Assembly: GCF_900626095.1 (NCBI RefSeq)
Contig: NZ_UYZZ01000009.1
Location: forward strand, 1-64,000
Direction of reading: 5' to 3'
Source: Clostridium rectalis
GTDB taxonomy: Bacteria > Bacillota > Clostridia > Clostridiales > Clostridiaceae
Length of the DNA stretch: 64,000 bases
The position numbers and the translations under genes were made by a program. Shown here piece after piece: positions 8,098 through 17,120 of this stretch. Position 1 is the first letter of the stretch. Each line of letters starts with the position of its first letter. The notes below the pieces were generated by a model. It did no database searches. It saw only the letters and a list, made by a program, of their open reading frames with translations, and was not told the DNA's origin.

Positions 8098-8574
8098 ATG
8101 AATATCATATTTAGCTTAATGTTACTGTTACTGGGATGCTTCTTGTTAATAATAATCATGGGTATAACCGCACTTGTAGAAGGGTTTAAAGATAGAAGTA
8201 TATTCTCTATCTCAATTGGATTAATAGCTATATTAATAGGAATTGGGCTACCTTTAGGTAAGTTTTATGACTATAATCAAGATTCAAAAGCAACAAAAGA
8301 TACAATACCAGTTGCTTTAAAAATTGAAAATAAAGAGCATAAAAATGCATATACTCAAGTTATTTCTAATGGTAAAACTACTTCTTGTATATATCATGCT
8401 GAACAAAACAATATAATCGTAACAGATGGAGAAAATGAAGAAACCATAGATAATATAACATTATATAATGCACTTAATAAAGGTGATAAAGTAAAGGGTT
8501 ATAAAATTTTATATAAGAAAAAGAATGGCGAAATATATAAGATTAAATTAAAAGTTAAAGAAGATAATAAGTAA
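8098..8574 (+). CDS. Membrane-anchored protein with extracellular/soluble domain
   Basis: The start is ATG 8098, because AAAGGAG lies 8 nt upstream; the longer TTG start at 8077 has no SD. Two N-terminal hydrophobic segments (residues about 3-22 and 34-54) are followed by a beta-rich domain of about 95 residues with VALKIENKEHKNAY and ILYKKKNGEIYKIK. A Cys at about residue 12 in LLLLGC resembles a lipobox but is followed by more membrane sequence. Function is unknown. Confidence 0.55.
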   Translation: MNIIFSLMLLLLGCFLLIIIMGITALVEGFKDRSIFSISIGLIAILIGIGLPLGKFYDYNQDSKATKDTIPVALKIENKEHKNAYTQVISNGKTTSCIYHAEQNNIIVTDGENEETIDNITLYNALNKGDKVKGYKILYKKKNGEIYKIKLKVKEDNK

Positions 8575-8599
8575 TAATTTAATAAAGGAGATTGATATA

Positions 8600-8861
8600 G
8601 TGGGAGAAGATATATTCTTAGATAACTGGACGGTATATATTGATGGACAACCTTTTAATGCGACAATAACAGAAATAGATTATAAAAAAAATATCAGAAA
8701 GTCAACCAAATAACATTCAATCAATCAAGCTATTTAATACTTCTATACCTATAAAGCTAACAGATAGTAATATTAAAAAATTAATAAATATCTATAGTAA
8801 GACTAAAAAGTTTAGAATTAAAAAGAAATTAACAAAAAGAATAAATGATTTTATTAGCTAA
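8600..8861 (+). pseudogene. Frameshifted small phage gene
   Basis: GTG 8600 follows AAAGGAG at good spacing and opens VGEDIFLDNWTVYIDG. It stops at 8711-8713 in this frame. Directly after an A8 run (8684-8691) another frame continues with ISESQPNNIQSIKLF and ends KKLTKRINDFIS at 8861. Joining the two needs a +1 shift, as expected from one extra A in the run. The simplest reading is a homopolymer indel in an about 86-codon gene. Sequencing error or programmed slippage is possible. Confidence 0.5.
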
Positions 8862-8900
8862 ACTTTAAGAAAAAAGAGAAAAACTAAGGAGGTTTTAAAA

Positions 8901-9026
8901 ATGAATAAATATCAAAAACAATTAAGCAAAAGAATAAAACGATGCTCTCGGATACTAAAAGAGGATTATAAAACAGTGAGAAATTACTACATAAAAGGAA
9001 AAAGTAAAAGACTGGTATTAATATAA
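8901..9026 (+). CDS. Very small basic protein
   Basis: A 41-aa ORF with a perfect AAGGAGG 8 nt before ATG. It is strongly basic (MNKYQKQLSKRIKRCSRI and onward), possibly nucleic-acid-binding. The stretch 9027-9105 after it holds a further start-less reading frame (PLKEILEEISDKWNELIN), probably a decayed gene. Confidence 0.45.
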   Translation: MNKYQKQLSKRIKRCSRILKEDYKTVRNYYIKGKSKRLVLI

Positions 9027-9162
9027 ATAATAATGATAATACATATAAGCCTTTAAAAGAAATTTTAGAAGAAATATCTGATAAGTGGAATGAATTAATA
9101 AATTAGCTAATAAAATATTGCTTTTATATTAATGTAAAATAATTTGATAAATTATAAAGGAG

Positions 9163-10263
9163 ATGGTTAATATAGAATTTAAAAAATTCAACCCCTTAAA
9201 TGTAAGTAGTAAATTTGCAATTTGTGGTCTTCCACTAAGAGTAGACACATATAAAACTTGTTCTTTTAATTGTAAATATTGTTTTTCAAATTATAGAGAA
9301 ATAATGAAATTTAAAAAAGAATTACAAATAGCAAATTTATTTATGTTAGAAAGAAAATTAAAAAAAATAAAGGAAGAGCATCAAATTAAAGAAAATAATT
9401 TTTTAGATACTTTGATATCACAAGATATTACATGGCATTGTGGAGGCATGTCAGATCCTTTTCAGCCAATTGAAGAAGAATTACATATTACAAAACAAAT
9501 GATAGATATAACAAATAAATATAATATACATATTTTATTCTCAACAAAAACAGATAATCTGTATAAATGTAATGTAATGCAGAATTTACATACTTTTCAA
9601 TTTAGTGTTACTAATTTAGAAAATAAAAAAGATATTGAACCTAACGTACCAGATATAAATAAAAGAATAAAGCTATATAAAGACTTGAAAAAAGATGGAT
9701 TTAAAGTTGGAATTAGAGTACAACCGTTTATTCCTAATATAACAAAAGATAATATTGTTGATGAATTTAGAGATGCGGATTATTTCACTATAGAAGGATT
9801 GAAATTAGTTCCACAAAACAAAGAACAAAAAGAATATTTGTTAAAGTTATTAAATTTGAACAAAGAAGATTTTACTCAAATGGGACTACTAAATCTAAAG
9901 CCAGAAATCAGATTGCAAATGTATAAAAATTTTATAAATAAATTAAAGTCTTATAATATACCATTTAGTATTGCTGACAATGATATGCATTACATATCTT
10001 CAGGGAATTGTTGTTGTGGAGACCCCTTAATACATAAATCTACGTCATTTAATAATACTTCTTTAATACAAAAATATGGAACGAATTATTCATTGGAAAA
10101 TGTTTTAAAAGAAGTAGATGCTTGTGGGGGCTGTAAAGCAAATCAATTGTTTACATCAAATAGACAAGAAGGATGTGTAAGTGTAAACGACTTTTTTATA
10201 AAAAGATTTGACAGAAAAACGTCTCCTTTTTCTCCTAAGTTTTTATATTGCAACAAAAGCTAA
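9163..10263 (+). CDS. Radical SAM protein, spore photoproduct lyase-like
   Basis: A 366-aa enzyme with the Fe4S4 motif CSFNCKYC near residues 33-40, then GMSDPFQPIEEE near 105, features of the SplB-like radical SAM group. It has additional Cys in GNCCCGDP and ACGGCK near the C-terminus, which could hold a second cluster. It probably performs SAM-dependent radical chemistry on DNA or a nucleotide, such as photoproduct repair or base modification; the substrate is not shown. ATG 9163 abuts the SD (AAGGAG). The codon at ideal spacing is ATA at 9172, so the start is unusual. It is preceded by the motif TAAAATAATTTGATAA. Confidence 0.8.
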   Translation: MVNIEFKKFNPLNVSSKFAICGLPLRVDTYKTCSFNCKYCFSNYREIMKFKKELQIANLFMLERKLKKIKEEHQIKENNFLDTLISQDITWHCGGMSDPFQPIEEELHITKQMIDITNKYNIHILFSTKTDNLYKCNVMQNLHTFQFSVTNLENKKDIEPNVPDINKRIKLYKDLKKDGFKVGIRVQPFIPNITKDNIVDEFRDADYFTIEGLKLVPQNKEQKEYLLKLLNLNKEDFTQMGLLNLKPEIRLQMYKNFINKLKSYNIPFSIADNDMHYISSGNCCCGDPLIHKSTSFNNTSLIQKYGTNYSLENVLKEVDACGGCKANQLFTSNRQEGCVSVNDFFIKRFDRKTSPFSPKFLYCNKS

Positions 10264-10305
10264 TATCAATTAGAAACAATTTAATAATAGAAAGGAATAA
10301 AGACA

Positions 10306-10572
10306 ATGACCGATGAAGAAACAATAATATTTTGTGCATATATGTTTTTATCTGCACCTTTTACGGTAAGTTTAATGATACATACATTTTTCAACTTAAT
10401 GTTTAGATGGATTAATGATAGAAATACTATATTAGAAGATACGAAAGAATTTTATTCAAATAAAAAACATTTAGTAATGGCAATTATATTTTTCCCAACA
10501 ACATTAGGAGTGTACTTTATAATGAGTGTCTTTTATATATTTGGTAAATCATTTGATTTTTTAGAAAAATAA
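10306..10572 (+). CDS. Small membrane protein, two TM segments
   Basis: An 88-aa protein with SD GAAAGGA. Hydrophobic helices span about residues 5-32 and 58-80, separated by a charged loop (RWINDRNTILEDTKEFYSNK). There is no signal cleavage site. It lies between the radical SAM gene and the adenine methyltransferase. The gap after it (10573-10713) holds no gene I can support. Function is unknown. Confidence 0.55.
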   Translation: MTDEETIIFCAYMFLSAPFTVSLMIHTFFNLMFRWINDRNTILEDTKEFYSNKKHLVMAIIFFPTTLGVYFIMSVFYIFGKSFDFLEK

Positions 10573-10713
10573 TAAAAATAAAACGTTGAAATATCAAGAT
10601 TTTCAATGCCTAAAATTACTATAAAAGACTTGTTTTAAACTAATTACAAAGGCGAGTAAATAATATCAATTCATATAATTTAGATGATTATTATATAAAA
10701 AGGAGATAAACAT

Positions 10714-11556
10714 ATGAAGTTTCAACCAGTAATTAAATGGAGTGGTAGTAAAAGAAGTCAATCAGAAGAAATCATAAAGAGAATACCTAAACAAGAGTAT
10801 AATACATATCATGAAAAATTTTGTGGAGGATGTTCTATTTTGTATCAACTATTACATAGTAATATTAAATTTAAACAATACATATGTAGTGATATTAATA
10901 GAGGTTTAATTGATTTATGGAATGAAATTAAACAGAATCCTAACACCGTTTATGAAGAATATAAAAAAAAATGGGAGGAGCTAAATATAGATGATGATAA
11001 GGAACGTAAAAAACAATATTTTTACACAGTCAGAGAAAGATATAATAAGGAACATAACCCATATGATTTTATGTTTATTATGCGTACTACTACTAATGGT
11101 ATGCCTAGATACAATAATAAAGGTAATTTTAATAACTCTTTTCATGTAACAAGAAATGGAATTAAACCTAAAACTTTAGAAAAAATTATATTAAAGTGGT
11201 CGAACTTATTAAATAAATATGATGTGAAATTTATACATAGTGATTATTGCAATATAAAACCTGATAAAAATGATTTATTATATCTTGATCCACCATACTC
11301 AGGAACTAAAGGAATGTATTATGGAACAATAGATTATAATAATCTATGGGATTATCTTAAAGATTGTAAATGTGATTATTTATTAAGTTTTGATGGTAAA
11401 ATTACATCAGAAGATAAAACATATGAAGTGCCTAAAGAAATATATGATAAACATGAATATATATATAGTGGTAATAGTAGTTTTAGAAGAGTTATAGGGA
11501 AGTCAAATAAAGAATATGTTGAAGAAAGTTTATATATAAAAAGTAATATAAAATAA
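10714..11556 (+). CDS. D12-class DNA adenine N6-methyltransferase
   Basis: A 280-aa enzyme of the Dam/MT-D12 class. The N-terminal SAM-binding region reads VIKWSGSKRSQ and later FCGGCSILY. The catalytic motif DPPY lies in LLYLDPPYSGT near residue 193. It transfers methyl from SAM to adenine N6 in DNA. The target site cannot be read from sequence. Length fits the class. SD AAAGGAG. It probably protects phage DNA or marks it for regulation. Confidence 0.88.
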   Translation: MKFQPVIKWSGSKRSQSEEIIKRIPKQEYNTYHEKFCGGCSILYQLLHSNIKFKQYICSDINRGLIDLWNEIKQNPNTVYEEYKKKWEELNIDDDKERKKQYFYTVRERYNKEHNPYDFMFIMRTTTNGMPRYNNKGNFNNSFHVTRNGIKPKTLEKIILKWSNLLNKYDVKFIHSDYCNIKPDKNDLLYLDPPYSGTKGMYYGTIDYNNLWDYLKDCKCDYLLSFDGKITSEDKTYEVPKEIYDKHEYIYSGNSSFRRVIGKSNKEYVEESLYIKSNIK

Positions 11557-11566
11557 TTTAATAATA
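11551..11566 (+). repeat. Example of recurrent intergenic AAAATAATTTAATAA motif
   Basis: An A/T motif close to TAAAAYAATTTAATAA. On the + strand other copies lie near 345, 2850, 3375, 5658, 7103, 8068, 9133, 10273, 11638, 15981, 21826 and 22608. On the - strand copies lie near 26380, 28225 and 59720. Most sit about 30-45 nt before a start codon and just upstream of the SD. This copy instead lies just before the -35 box at 11569. Role is unknown. Confidence 0.55.
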
Positions 11567-11568
11567 AC

Positions 11569-11597
11569 TTGACAAAATATAGGAAGGAGGATATAAT
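11569..11597 (+). promoter_or_regulatory. Consensus sigma-A promoter for the topoisomerase operon
   Basis: TTGACA (11569-11574), a 17-nt spacer and TATAAT (11592-11597) give a 12/12 match to the housekeeping promoter. The predicted start is near 11604, about 75 nt before the topoisomerase B subunit ATG. It is one of the strongest promoters visible in the left arm. It suggests the topoisomerase genes are transcribed independently by host polymerase. Confidence 0.8.
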
Positions 11598-11630
11598 TAG
11601 AGTTGTAATTTGTTCTTATTCCTATATTTT
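11574..11630 (+). promoter_or_regulatory. 12-bp inverted repeat spanning the topoisomerase promoter
   Basis: AAAATATAGGAA (11574-11585, in the promoter spacer) and TTCCTATATTTT (11619-11630, in the 5' leader) are perfect reverse complements 33 nt apart. The arrangement fits a looping operator pair for a repressor, or a site sensitive to DNA supercoiling. Only the right arm would be in the transcript, so an RNA hairpin is not the explanation. Confidence 0.5.
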
Positions 11631-11677
11631 ATAATTTAAAACAATTTAATGATAAAAATATTAAAGGAGGCAACTTG

Positions 11678-13684
11678 ATGTCAAAACGAATTAACTTTTT
11701 TGATGATAGAAGTAAAGCAAGGAATAAAATTGGTGTTTGGTTGGGTTCAAATACACATCAAGCAGTAATACATACTATAAAAGAATTAACTTCTAATTCT
11801 GGAGATATACTTATGGAAGGGTTTGGAGATAAAATCATATGGACTATCTATGATAACAAAACAGTAGAAATATATGACAATGCTATAGGATTGCCTATAG
11901 AGGGGAAAACAACAATAGAAAAAAAAGATGCAAGGGGGAATGAAGTAACTGAAGAAAAATCCAACTATGAATTGTTATTATTAACACTTTTTGCAGGGAC
12001 AAAACATAACGGATTAGAAACAGGTGAGGCTAATACTGGAACTAACGGTTTGTTTAATACGGTTTTAACCTATACATCTGCGTATATTGAATATGAAATA
12101 GGTAGACCTGATGGCAATATATATTTCTGCTCTTTTAAAGAAGGATTTATTGACAAAGAGTTACAGGTGATAGGAAAAACAAATAAGACATTTACTAGAA
12201 TAAAATATACGTTATCTGACCAAGTATATACCGATAACTATTTTACATTTGAAGAAATATGTGATATTTGTCAGAAACAATCTGCGTTAATACAAAAACC
12301 TATTCAAATAATTGATAAAGTAAATAATCAAGAAAAAACTTATTGTCTCTCAAATGGTTTACAAGAATTATTTAATGTTTTTGTAAACAAAGAAGAAAAT
12401 ACTTGTAAAGACATAATAATAAAAGACAGTTTTAGTAAGAATGTAAAATTCGATAATAAAAATTATATTGATAATATGGAGTACAATCTTATATTAAATT
12501 ATAGTAAAAATGAAAACACTATGAATATGGATTTTTTAAATAGGAGTGAATTAATACATCATGGAACAATCTATGAAGGGCTAGTAGATGGTTTAAGAAA
12601 AAGCATTCATAATTTTATATATAAAGAAGGAATGTACAATAAAAAAGAATCTAACATAAACAAAGATGATATATTATGTGGATTAAATTTTATAATTGAT
12701 TTTAAATCATTGCATCCAAATATGTATAGCAATCAAACAAAATTTGAAACACAAATTAAATATTTTAAACCACTTGTTACTCAATCTATCATTGATTTTT
12801 TTGAAGTATACTCAATTGAAAATAAAAATGAAATGATGAAAATAGCCGATAAATTATTAATTAATAAAAGAAGTCGTGAAAAAGCTGAAACAAATAGAAA
12901 AGAAGCAAAGAAAAAACTAGAACAAGATGTAAATAAATCTACAAGTAGACCTAATAAGTTTGTACCTTGTACATCTAAAAACAAGAATGAGAAAGAATTG
13001 ATATTAATAGAAGGGGATTCAAGCTTAAATTCAGTTAAACTATCACGTGACAAGTACATCCACTCTATATATCCATTGAAAGGAAAACCTTTAAACGCTT
13101 TAAAGAAATCATTAGATGAAATATTGAAAAATGAAGAAATTATGGATATATTTCAAATTCTACAATGTGGTATGCAATATAAGGGGAAGCCAATTAAAGG
13201 AATTAAACAATTCAATATAGGTGATTTAGGTGTATCTAAAATAATTGCATTTTGTGATGAAGATGAAGATGGCTTACATATTCGTTCATTATTGATATGT
13301 ATTTTTTATGTGTTAGCACCTGAAATAATAGAAAAGGGATATTTTTATGTTTTAGATTCTCCTTTATATAAAATAGATACAAAAAATAAAACATATTTAG
13401 CTTATAGTGAAAAAGAAAAAAATGATATAATTAAAAATTTAAATACAGACAACATAAAATTCACAGAATCAAGATTTAAAGGTTTAGGAGGTTTGTCTGT
13501 AGATTTATTATCAGAAACAGCTATGAATATAGAAAATAGAAAATTGACACAAATAACTATAAATGACGTTGAAAAAGCAAAAAATACATTAGAAATGTTT
13601 ATGGATGATGATTCTACAGATAGAAAGAAATATATAGAAGAGTTTGGTGAAAATTATTTCGATTATTCAATATATGAAGATTAA
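11678..13684 (+). CDS. Type II DNA topoisomerase, ATPase/TOPRIM (B) subunit
   Basis: A 668-aa GyrB/ParE-like subunit, which with the next gene forms an ATP-driven topoisomerase that passes duplexes through breaks. Visible parts are the GHKL ATPase with DNAIGLPIE near residue 70 and TGTNGLFNTVL near 120, the TOPRIM start ELILIEGDSS near 443, the Mg-binding DEDEDGLHIRS near 527, and FKGLGGLS near 603. The usual B-subunit motifs are diverged, as in phage topoisomerases. The start is ATG 11678, 7 nt after AAAGGAGG; the TTG before it is less likely. It is followed by the A subunit after 12 nt. Confidence 0.92.
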   Translation: MSKRINFFDDRSKARNKIGVWLGSNTHQAVIHTIKELTSNSGDILMEGFGDKIIWTIYDNKTVEIYDNAIGLPIEGKTTIEKKDARGNEVTEEKSNYELLLLTLFAGTKHNGLETGEANTGTNGLFNTVLTYTSAYIEYEIGRPDGNIYFCSFKEGFIDKELQVIGKTNKTFTRIKYTLSDQVYTDNYFTFEEICDICQKQSALIQKPIQIIDKVNNQEKTYCLSNGLQELFNVFVNKEENTCKDIIIKDSFSKNVKFDNKNYIDNMEYNLILNYSKNENTMNMDFLNRSELIHHGTIYEGLVDGLRKSIHNFIYKEGMYNKKESNINKDDILCGLNFIIDFKSLHPNMYSNQTKFETQIKYFKPLVTQSIIDFFEVYSIENKNEMMKIADKLLINKRSREKAETNRKEAKKKLEQDVNKSTSRPNKFVPCTSKNKNEKELILIEGDSSLNSVKLSRDKYIHSIYPLKGKPLNALKKSLDEILKNEEIMDIFQILQCGMQYKGKPIKGIKQFNIGDLGVSKIIAFCDEDEDGLHIRSLLICIFYVLAPEIIEKGYFYVLDSPLYKIDTKNKTYLAYSEKEKNDIIKNLNTDNIKFTESRFKGLGGLSVDLLSETAMNIENRKLTQITINDVEKAKNTLEMFMDDDSTDRKKYIEEFGENYFDYSIYED

Positions 13685-13696
13685 GGAGAGATATGA

Positions 13697-15964
13697 ATGA
13701 TAGTACAATCAGATTTAGACAAAGCGTTAACGGAATACTATATGCCTTATGCAATGAAAGTAATAACAGATAGGGCATTACCCGATGTAAAAGACGGGTT
13801 AAAACCTATAGCAAGACGTATTTTATGGACACTATGGAAAAATGGTTCAAAATATAATACACCCAAGGACAAATGCGGAAAGATAGTTGGTGATGTGCTT
13901 AAAATACATAATCATGGAGATATTAGTGCATACTTAGCTTTAGCACTTCTAACAGAACAAAATGAAAGTTTGATTTGTCCTTTTATAGATGGAGGAGGGG
14001 CTTTTGGAAAGATATACTCTAAAGACAAACCTTCTGCTATGAGATATACATCAGCTAGATTAAATGAATTTTCAGAAGAAATGTTTAAAGATATAAACAA
14101 AAATATAGTTAAATTTATAGGTGAAGATAAGGATCATATGCAACCTTTATTTTTAAGTAATACATTCCCTAATATCTTAATTAAACCTAATAGTGGTGTT
14201 GCGGTAGGAGAAGCTTGTAATTGGTGTAGTTTTAATCTAATAGAAGTATGTAATTTAACTCAAGCATATATAAAAAATAAGGATATTAAAGTTATAGATT
14301 ATTTACCCTCACCTGATTTTACTACAGGTAGTTACATAATAACTAATTCTAATAATTTAGAAAAAATATATTCTACAGGAAAAGGGAGCTTTAAACTCCA
14401 AGCGAAATATGAATATAATAAAAAAGATAATACAATAGAAGTTTATGAAGTACCTTATAACTCCACTGTTGAGGATATTATTAAAGATGTAAATGGATTG
14501 ATTTCTTCTGGTAAAATGAAAGACGTAAGCGATATTAAAGACACTACAGGATATGATAAAAAAAATAAAAAAGAAGTAGTAGGTATAACAATAGAATTAA
14601 AAAGAAATGCTAATCCTGATAAAGTAATGAAAATTTTATATAAAAAAACAAGACTTATGACTTCTTTTAACTGTAATTTTAATTGTTTGGTTGACTATAA
14701 ACCAAAAGTGTTGGGAGTTAAGGAAGTTTTAGATGAATGGTTAAAATTTAGGGTTGATTGCATTGAAAAGTCATTACAATATGATATATCTGAAAAAGAA
14801 AAAAATCTTCATTTTTTAAAAGGATTAGAAAGAGTATTGTTAAACATAGACAAAGCTATTGGAATAATAAGACATTCCGAAAGTGATGAATTGATTATTG
14901 ATAATCTTATTACGGAATTTAACATTGATGGGAAACAAGCTAATGATATATCTAATATGAAACTAAGAAATATAAATCAACAATATATAATAAAAAGAAC
15001 AAAAGCAATAAATAAAATAGAGCAGGAAATAATTAAGTTAAAAAATACACTAGATTCTAAAAAAGCTGTTAACAATATAATAATTCAAGACTTAGAAAAA
15101 GTTAAAATAAAATATGGGAAACCACGTAAAACAGAAATATTGGATACTTCTGATTTTCAAGATATAACCACTGAAGATTTAATAGAAGACAATACTGTGA
15201 CATTAGTATTGACCAAAGAGGGTTATTTAAAAAAGAATCTTAAATATTCAGAATCACAAAAACTAAAAGAACAAGATGAAATTATACAAATGTTCCAAAC
15301 TACAAATAAAACAGATATTCTTTTATTCACTGATAAGGGGAATGTATTATTACGTAAAACTTATGAATTAGATGAATGTTTACCATCATCATATGGTATA
15401 TTTATATCTAATTGGTTAGGTGAATATTTACAAGAAGGTGAAAAAATTATCTATATGGCAACTACAAAAGACTACAAAGGGCAAGTTCTTACTGTATTTG
15501 AGAATGGAAATGTTGCTTGTACAGACTTAAAAAAATATAAAACAAAAACTAATAGACAAGTACCTATGGATGCTTATAATACAGCAAGTAAGCTAATAGA
15601 TATTAAAGTAACTACAAATGATGTTGATATATTTTTATTAACTGATGAAGGCAAAGCATTAATAGTTAATACTAAAAAGTCTGAAATAAGACCAACTAAA
15701 TCAAGGGATACAAAAGGTGTAGTAGGTATCAGATTAAAAGGAGATAATAAGGTCATAGGTGCTATTATTGATTGTAAAGAAGATAATTTCACTATATATA
15801 CTAAGAAAGGCAAGAAAATTGATTATATGCTTGACGACGTAGCCAATAACATAGAAAAATCATGGAAAGATTATTTAACTATGAAAAGAGGAAATCAAGG
15901 GAACTTCATGTACAATACCAGGCAGAAAAAAGATAAAATAATTAAAATGGAATTAAGAGAATAG
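13697..15964 (+). CDS. Type II DNA topoisomerase, breakage-reunion (A) subunit
   Basis: A 755-aa GyrA/ParC-like subunit. The N-terminal winged helix has GLKPIARRILWTLW. The catalytic tyrosine is in MRYTSARL near residue 117. A coiled coil lies around 350-460. C-terminal beta-pinwheel-type blades are seen as repeated KGYLKKN, DKGNVLLRK, DEGKALIVN and KKGKKIDY segments. The C-terminal repeats favour a DNA-wrapping, gyrase-like role, but a GyrA box cannot be identified confidently. SD AAGGAGAG overlaps the upstream stop. It would manage supercoils during phage replication. Confidence 0.92.
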   Translation: MIVQSDLDKALTEYYMPYAMKVITDRALPDVKDGLKPIARRILWTLWKNGSKYNTPKDKCGKIVGDVLKIHNHGDISAYLALALLTEQNESLICPFIDGGGAFGKIYSKDKPSAMRYTSARLNEFSEEMFKDINKNIVKFIGEDKDHMQPLFLSNTFPNILIKPNSGVAVGEACNWCSFNLIEVCNLTQAYIKNKDIKVIDYLPSPDFTTGSYIITNSNNLEKIYSTGKGSFKLQAKYEYNKKDNTIEVYEVPYNSTVEDIIKDVNGLISSGKMKDVSDIKDTTGYDKKNKKEVVGITIELKRNANPDKVMKILYKKTRLMTSFNCNFNCLVDYKPKVLGVKEVLDEWLKFRVDCIEKSLQYDISEKEKNLHFLKGLERVLLNIDKAIGIIRHSESDELIIDNLITEFNIDGKQANDISNMKLRNINQQYIIKRTKAINKIEQEIIKLKNTLDSKKAVNNIIIQDLEKVKIKYGKPRKTEILDTSDFQDITTEDLIEDNTVTLVLTKEGYLKKNLKYSESQKLKEQDEIIQMFQTTNKTDILLFTDKGNVLLRKTYELDECLPSSYGIFISNWLGEYLQEGEKIIYMATTKDYKGQVLTVFENGNVACTDLKKYKTKTNRQVPMDAYNTASKLIDIKVTTNDVDIFLLTDEGKALIVNTKKSEIRPTKSRDTKGVVGIRLKGDNKVIGAIIDCKEDNFTIYTKKGKKIDYMLDDVANNIEKSWKDYLTMKRGNQGNFMYNTRQKKDKIIKMELRE

Positions 15965-16027
15965 TTGTTTATTTCATTAATGTAAAATAATTTCATTTTA
16001 ATTTATAAAAACAAAGGAGATGTTGGC

Positions 16028-16222
16028 TTGATTAATAAAAAACATAAGAAGTGTGTGTTATGTGATGGAGATGCTGTAATGAAGTGTAGTAAGTGTAATA
16101 AGGACATTTGTTTAAAACATGGCTATTGCTATATTGACGAGTCCAATATAGCAATAACTCAAAACGCACCTATGTTATGTGGACAGTGTTATATTAAAAC
16201 TTATAGAATAAAGAAGTTTTGA
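16028..16222 (+). CDS. Small B-box-like zinc protein
   Basis: A 64-aa protein starting at TTG, 8 nt after AAAGGAG. Cys/His pairs CVLC, CSKC, CLKHGYC and CGQC give eight possible ligands, enough for two zinc sites in cross-brace form. It may be a protein- or nucleic-acid-binding adaptor. Function is unknown. It follows the topoisomerase pair. Confidence 0.6.
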   Translation: MINKKHKKCVLCDGDAVMKCSKCNKDICLKHGYCYIDESNIAITQNAPMLCGQCYIKTYRIKKF

Positions 16223-16301
16223 GTTTGTTGAAAAACATGTTCAAAGTGATATAAAAATTAGAGTGTTTAACCATAAAACAAAGCAAGGAAAGGTGATTTG
16301 A

Positions 16302-17063
16302 ATGGCAATACTACAATGTAATCCTATAGCAAATAAAATTACATTAGAATTACAAGAATATATAAAAAATAACAGAGTTATTAAAAGGTTAGCTATAATT
16401 TATGAGGGTAAGGAAAATGGACAACAATCGTACATAAAAAATATTATACGATATTGCAATATCTATAATATTAAATATGATTTGTGGAACGTCAAAGAAA
16501 GTAATTTAAATAAAGATGATATTTTTGCAATAAATCAATTATATGATTCTATAATGTGTGTAAAACCATTTAATAAAGTAACCGCAAAATTATTAAAGGA
16601 TAGTATATCAATAAAGAAAGATATAGATGATTTTACAGATCAATCAGATTTTATGTCTTGTACAGCAGAAGGAGTGCTAAGTATATTAAAACATTATAAT
16701 ATCTCTACCGTACAAAATCATATTGTAATTATAGGAAGAGGGGAGGGTGATAAGGTATGTAATTTATTATCAAATAAAATACATAATGCAACAGTAAGTA
16801 AAATACACTCAAAAACATCTAAAACAATGGTAAGTAAATTATTAAGTATTGCAGATGTAATTATATCAGCAACTGGATGTAAAGACACACTGAATATTAA
16901 CAATATACCTTCCAATAGTAAAAAAATAATTATTGATATAGGTAGAGGTGATGTTGGGAATAAATTATATAACTATGATAATTTAAAGATAACTCCTAAA
17001 ATAAATGGAACAGGATTAATTACTACACAAATATTAATGAAGCATATAATCAAAGGGCAATAA
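16302..17063 (+). CDS. FolD-like protein (methylenetetrahydrofolate dehydrogenase/cyclohydrolase fold), probably altered activity
   Basis: The 253-aa sequence follows FolD order: QQSYIKN for the Y-x-x-x-K region, DDFTDQ for DGF, SCTAEGVLSILKHYNI for the CTP-G-LL-YNI motif, IIGRGEGDKVCNLL for the NADP loop, KIHSKTS for the HS-T loop, ADVIISATG, and INGTGLIT at the end. FolD interconverts methylene-, methenyl- and formyl-tetrahydrofolate. Compared with E. coli FolD as I recall it, the catalytic Lys aligns with Ile and the catalytic Gln with Val, while the Asp before the G/D-F is kept. Activity is therefore doubtful. SD AAAGGTGATTTGA. Confidence 0.75.
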   Translation: MAILQCNPIANKITLELQEYIKNNRVIKRLAIIYEGKENGQQSYIKNIIRYCNIYNIKYDLWNVKESNLNKDDIFAINQLYDSIMCVKPFNKVTAKLLKDSISIKKDIDDFTDQSDFMSCTAEGVLSILKHYNISTVQNHIVIIGRGEGDKVCNLLSNKIHNATVSKIHSKTSKTMVSKLLSIADVIISATGCKDTLNINNIPSNSKKIIIDIGRGDVGNKLYNYDNLKITPKINGTGLITTQILMKHIIKGQ

Positions 17064-17120
17064 TATTTGCACAAAACATCAAAATATTTATAATAAAACA
17101 TAGTTGAGAGGGGTATATTT

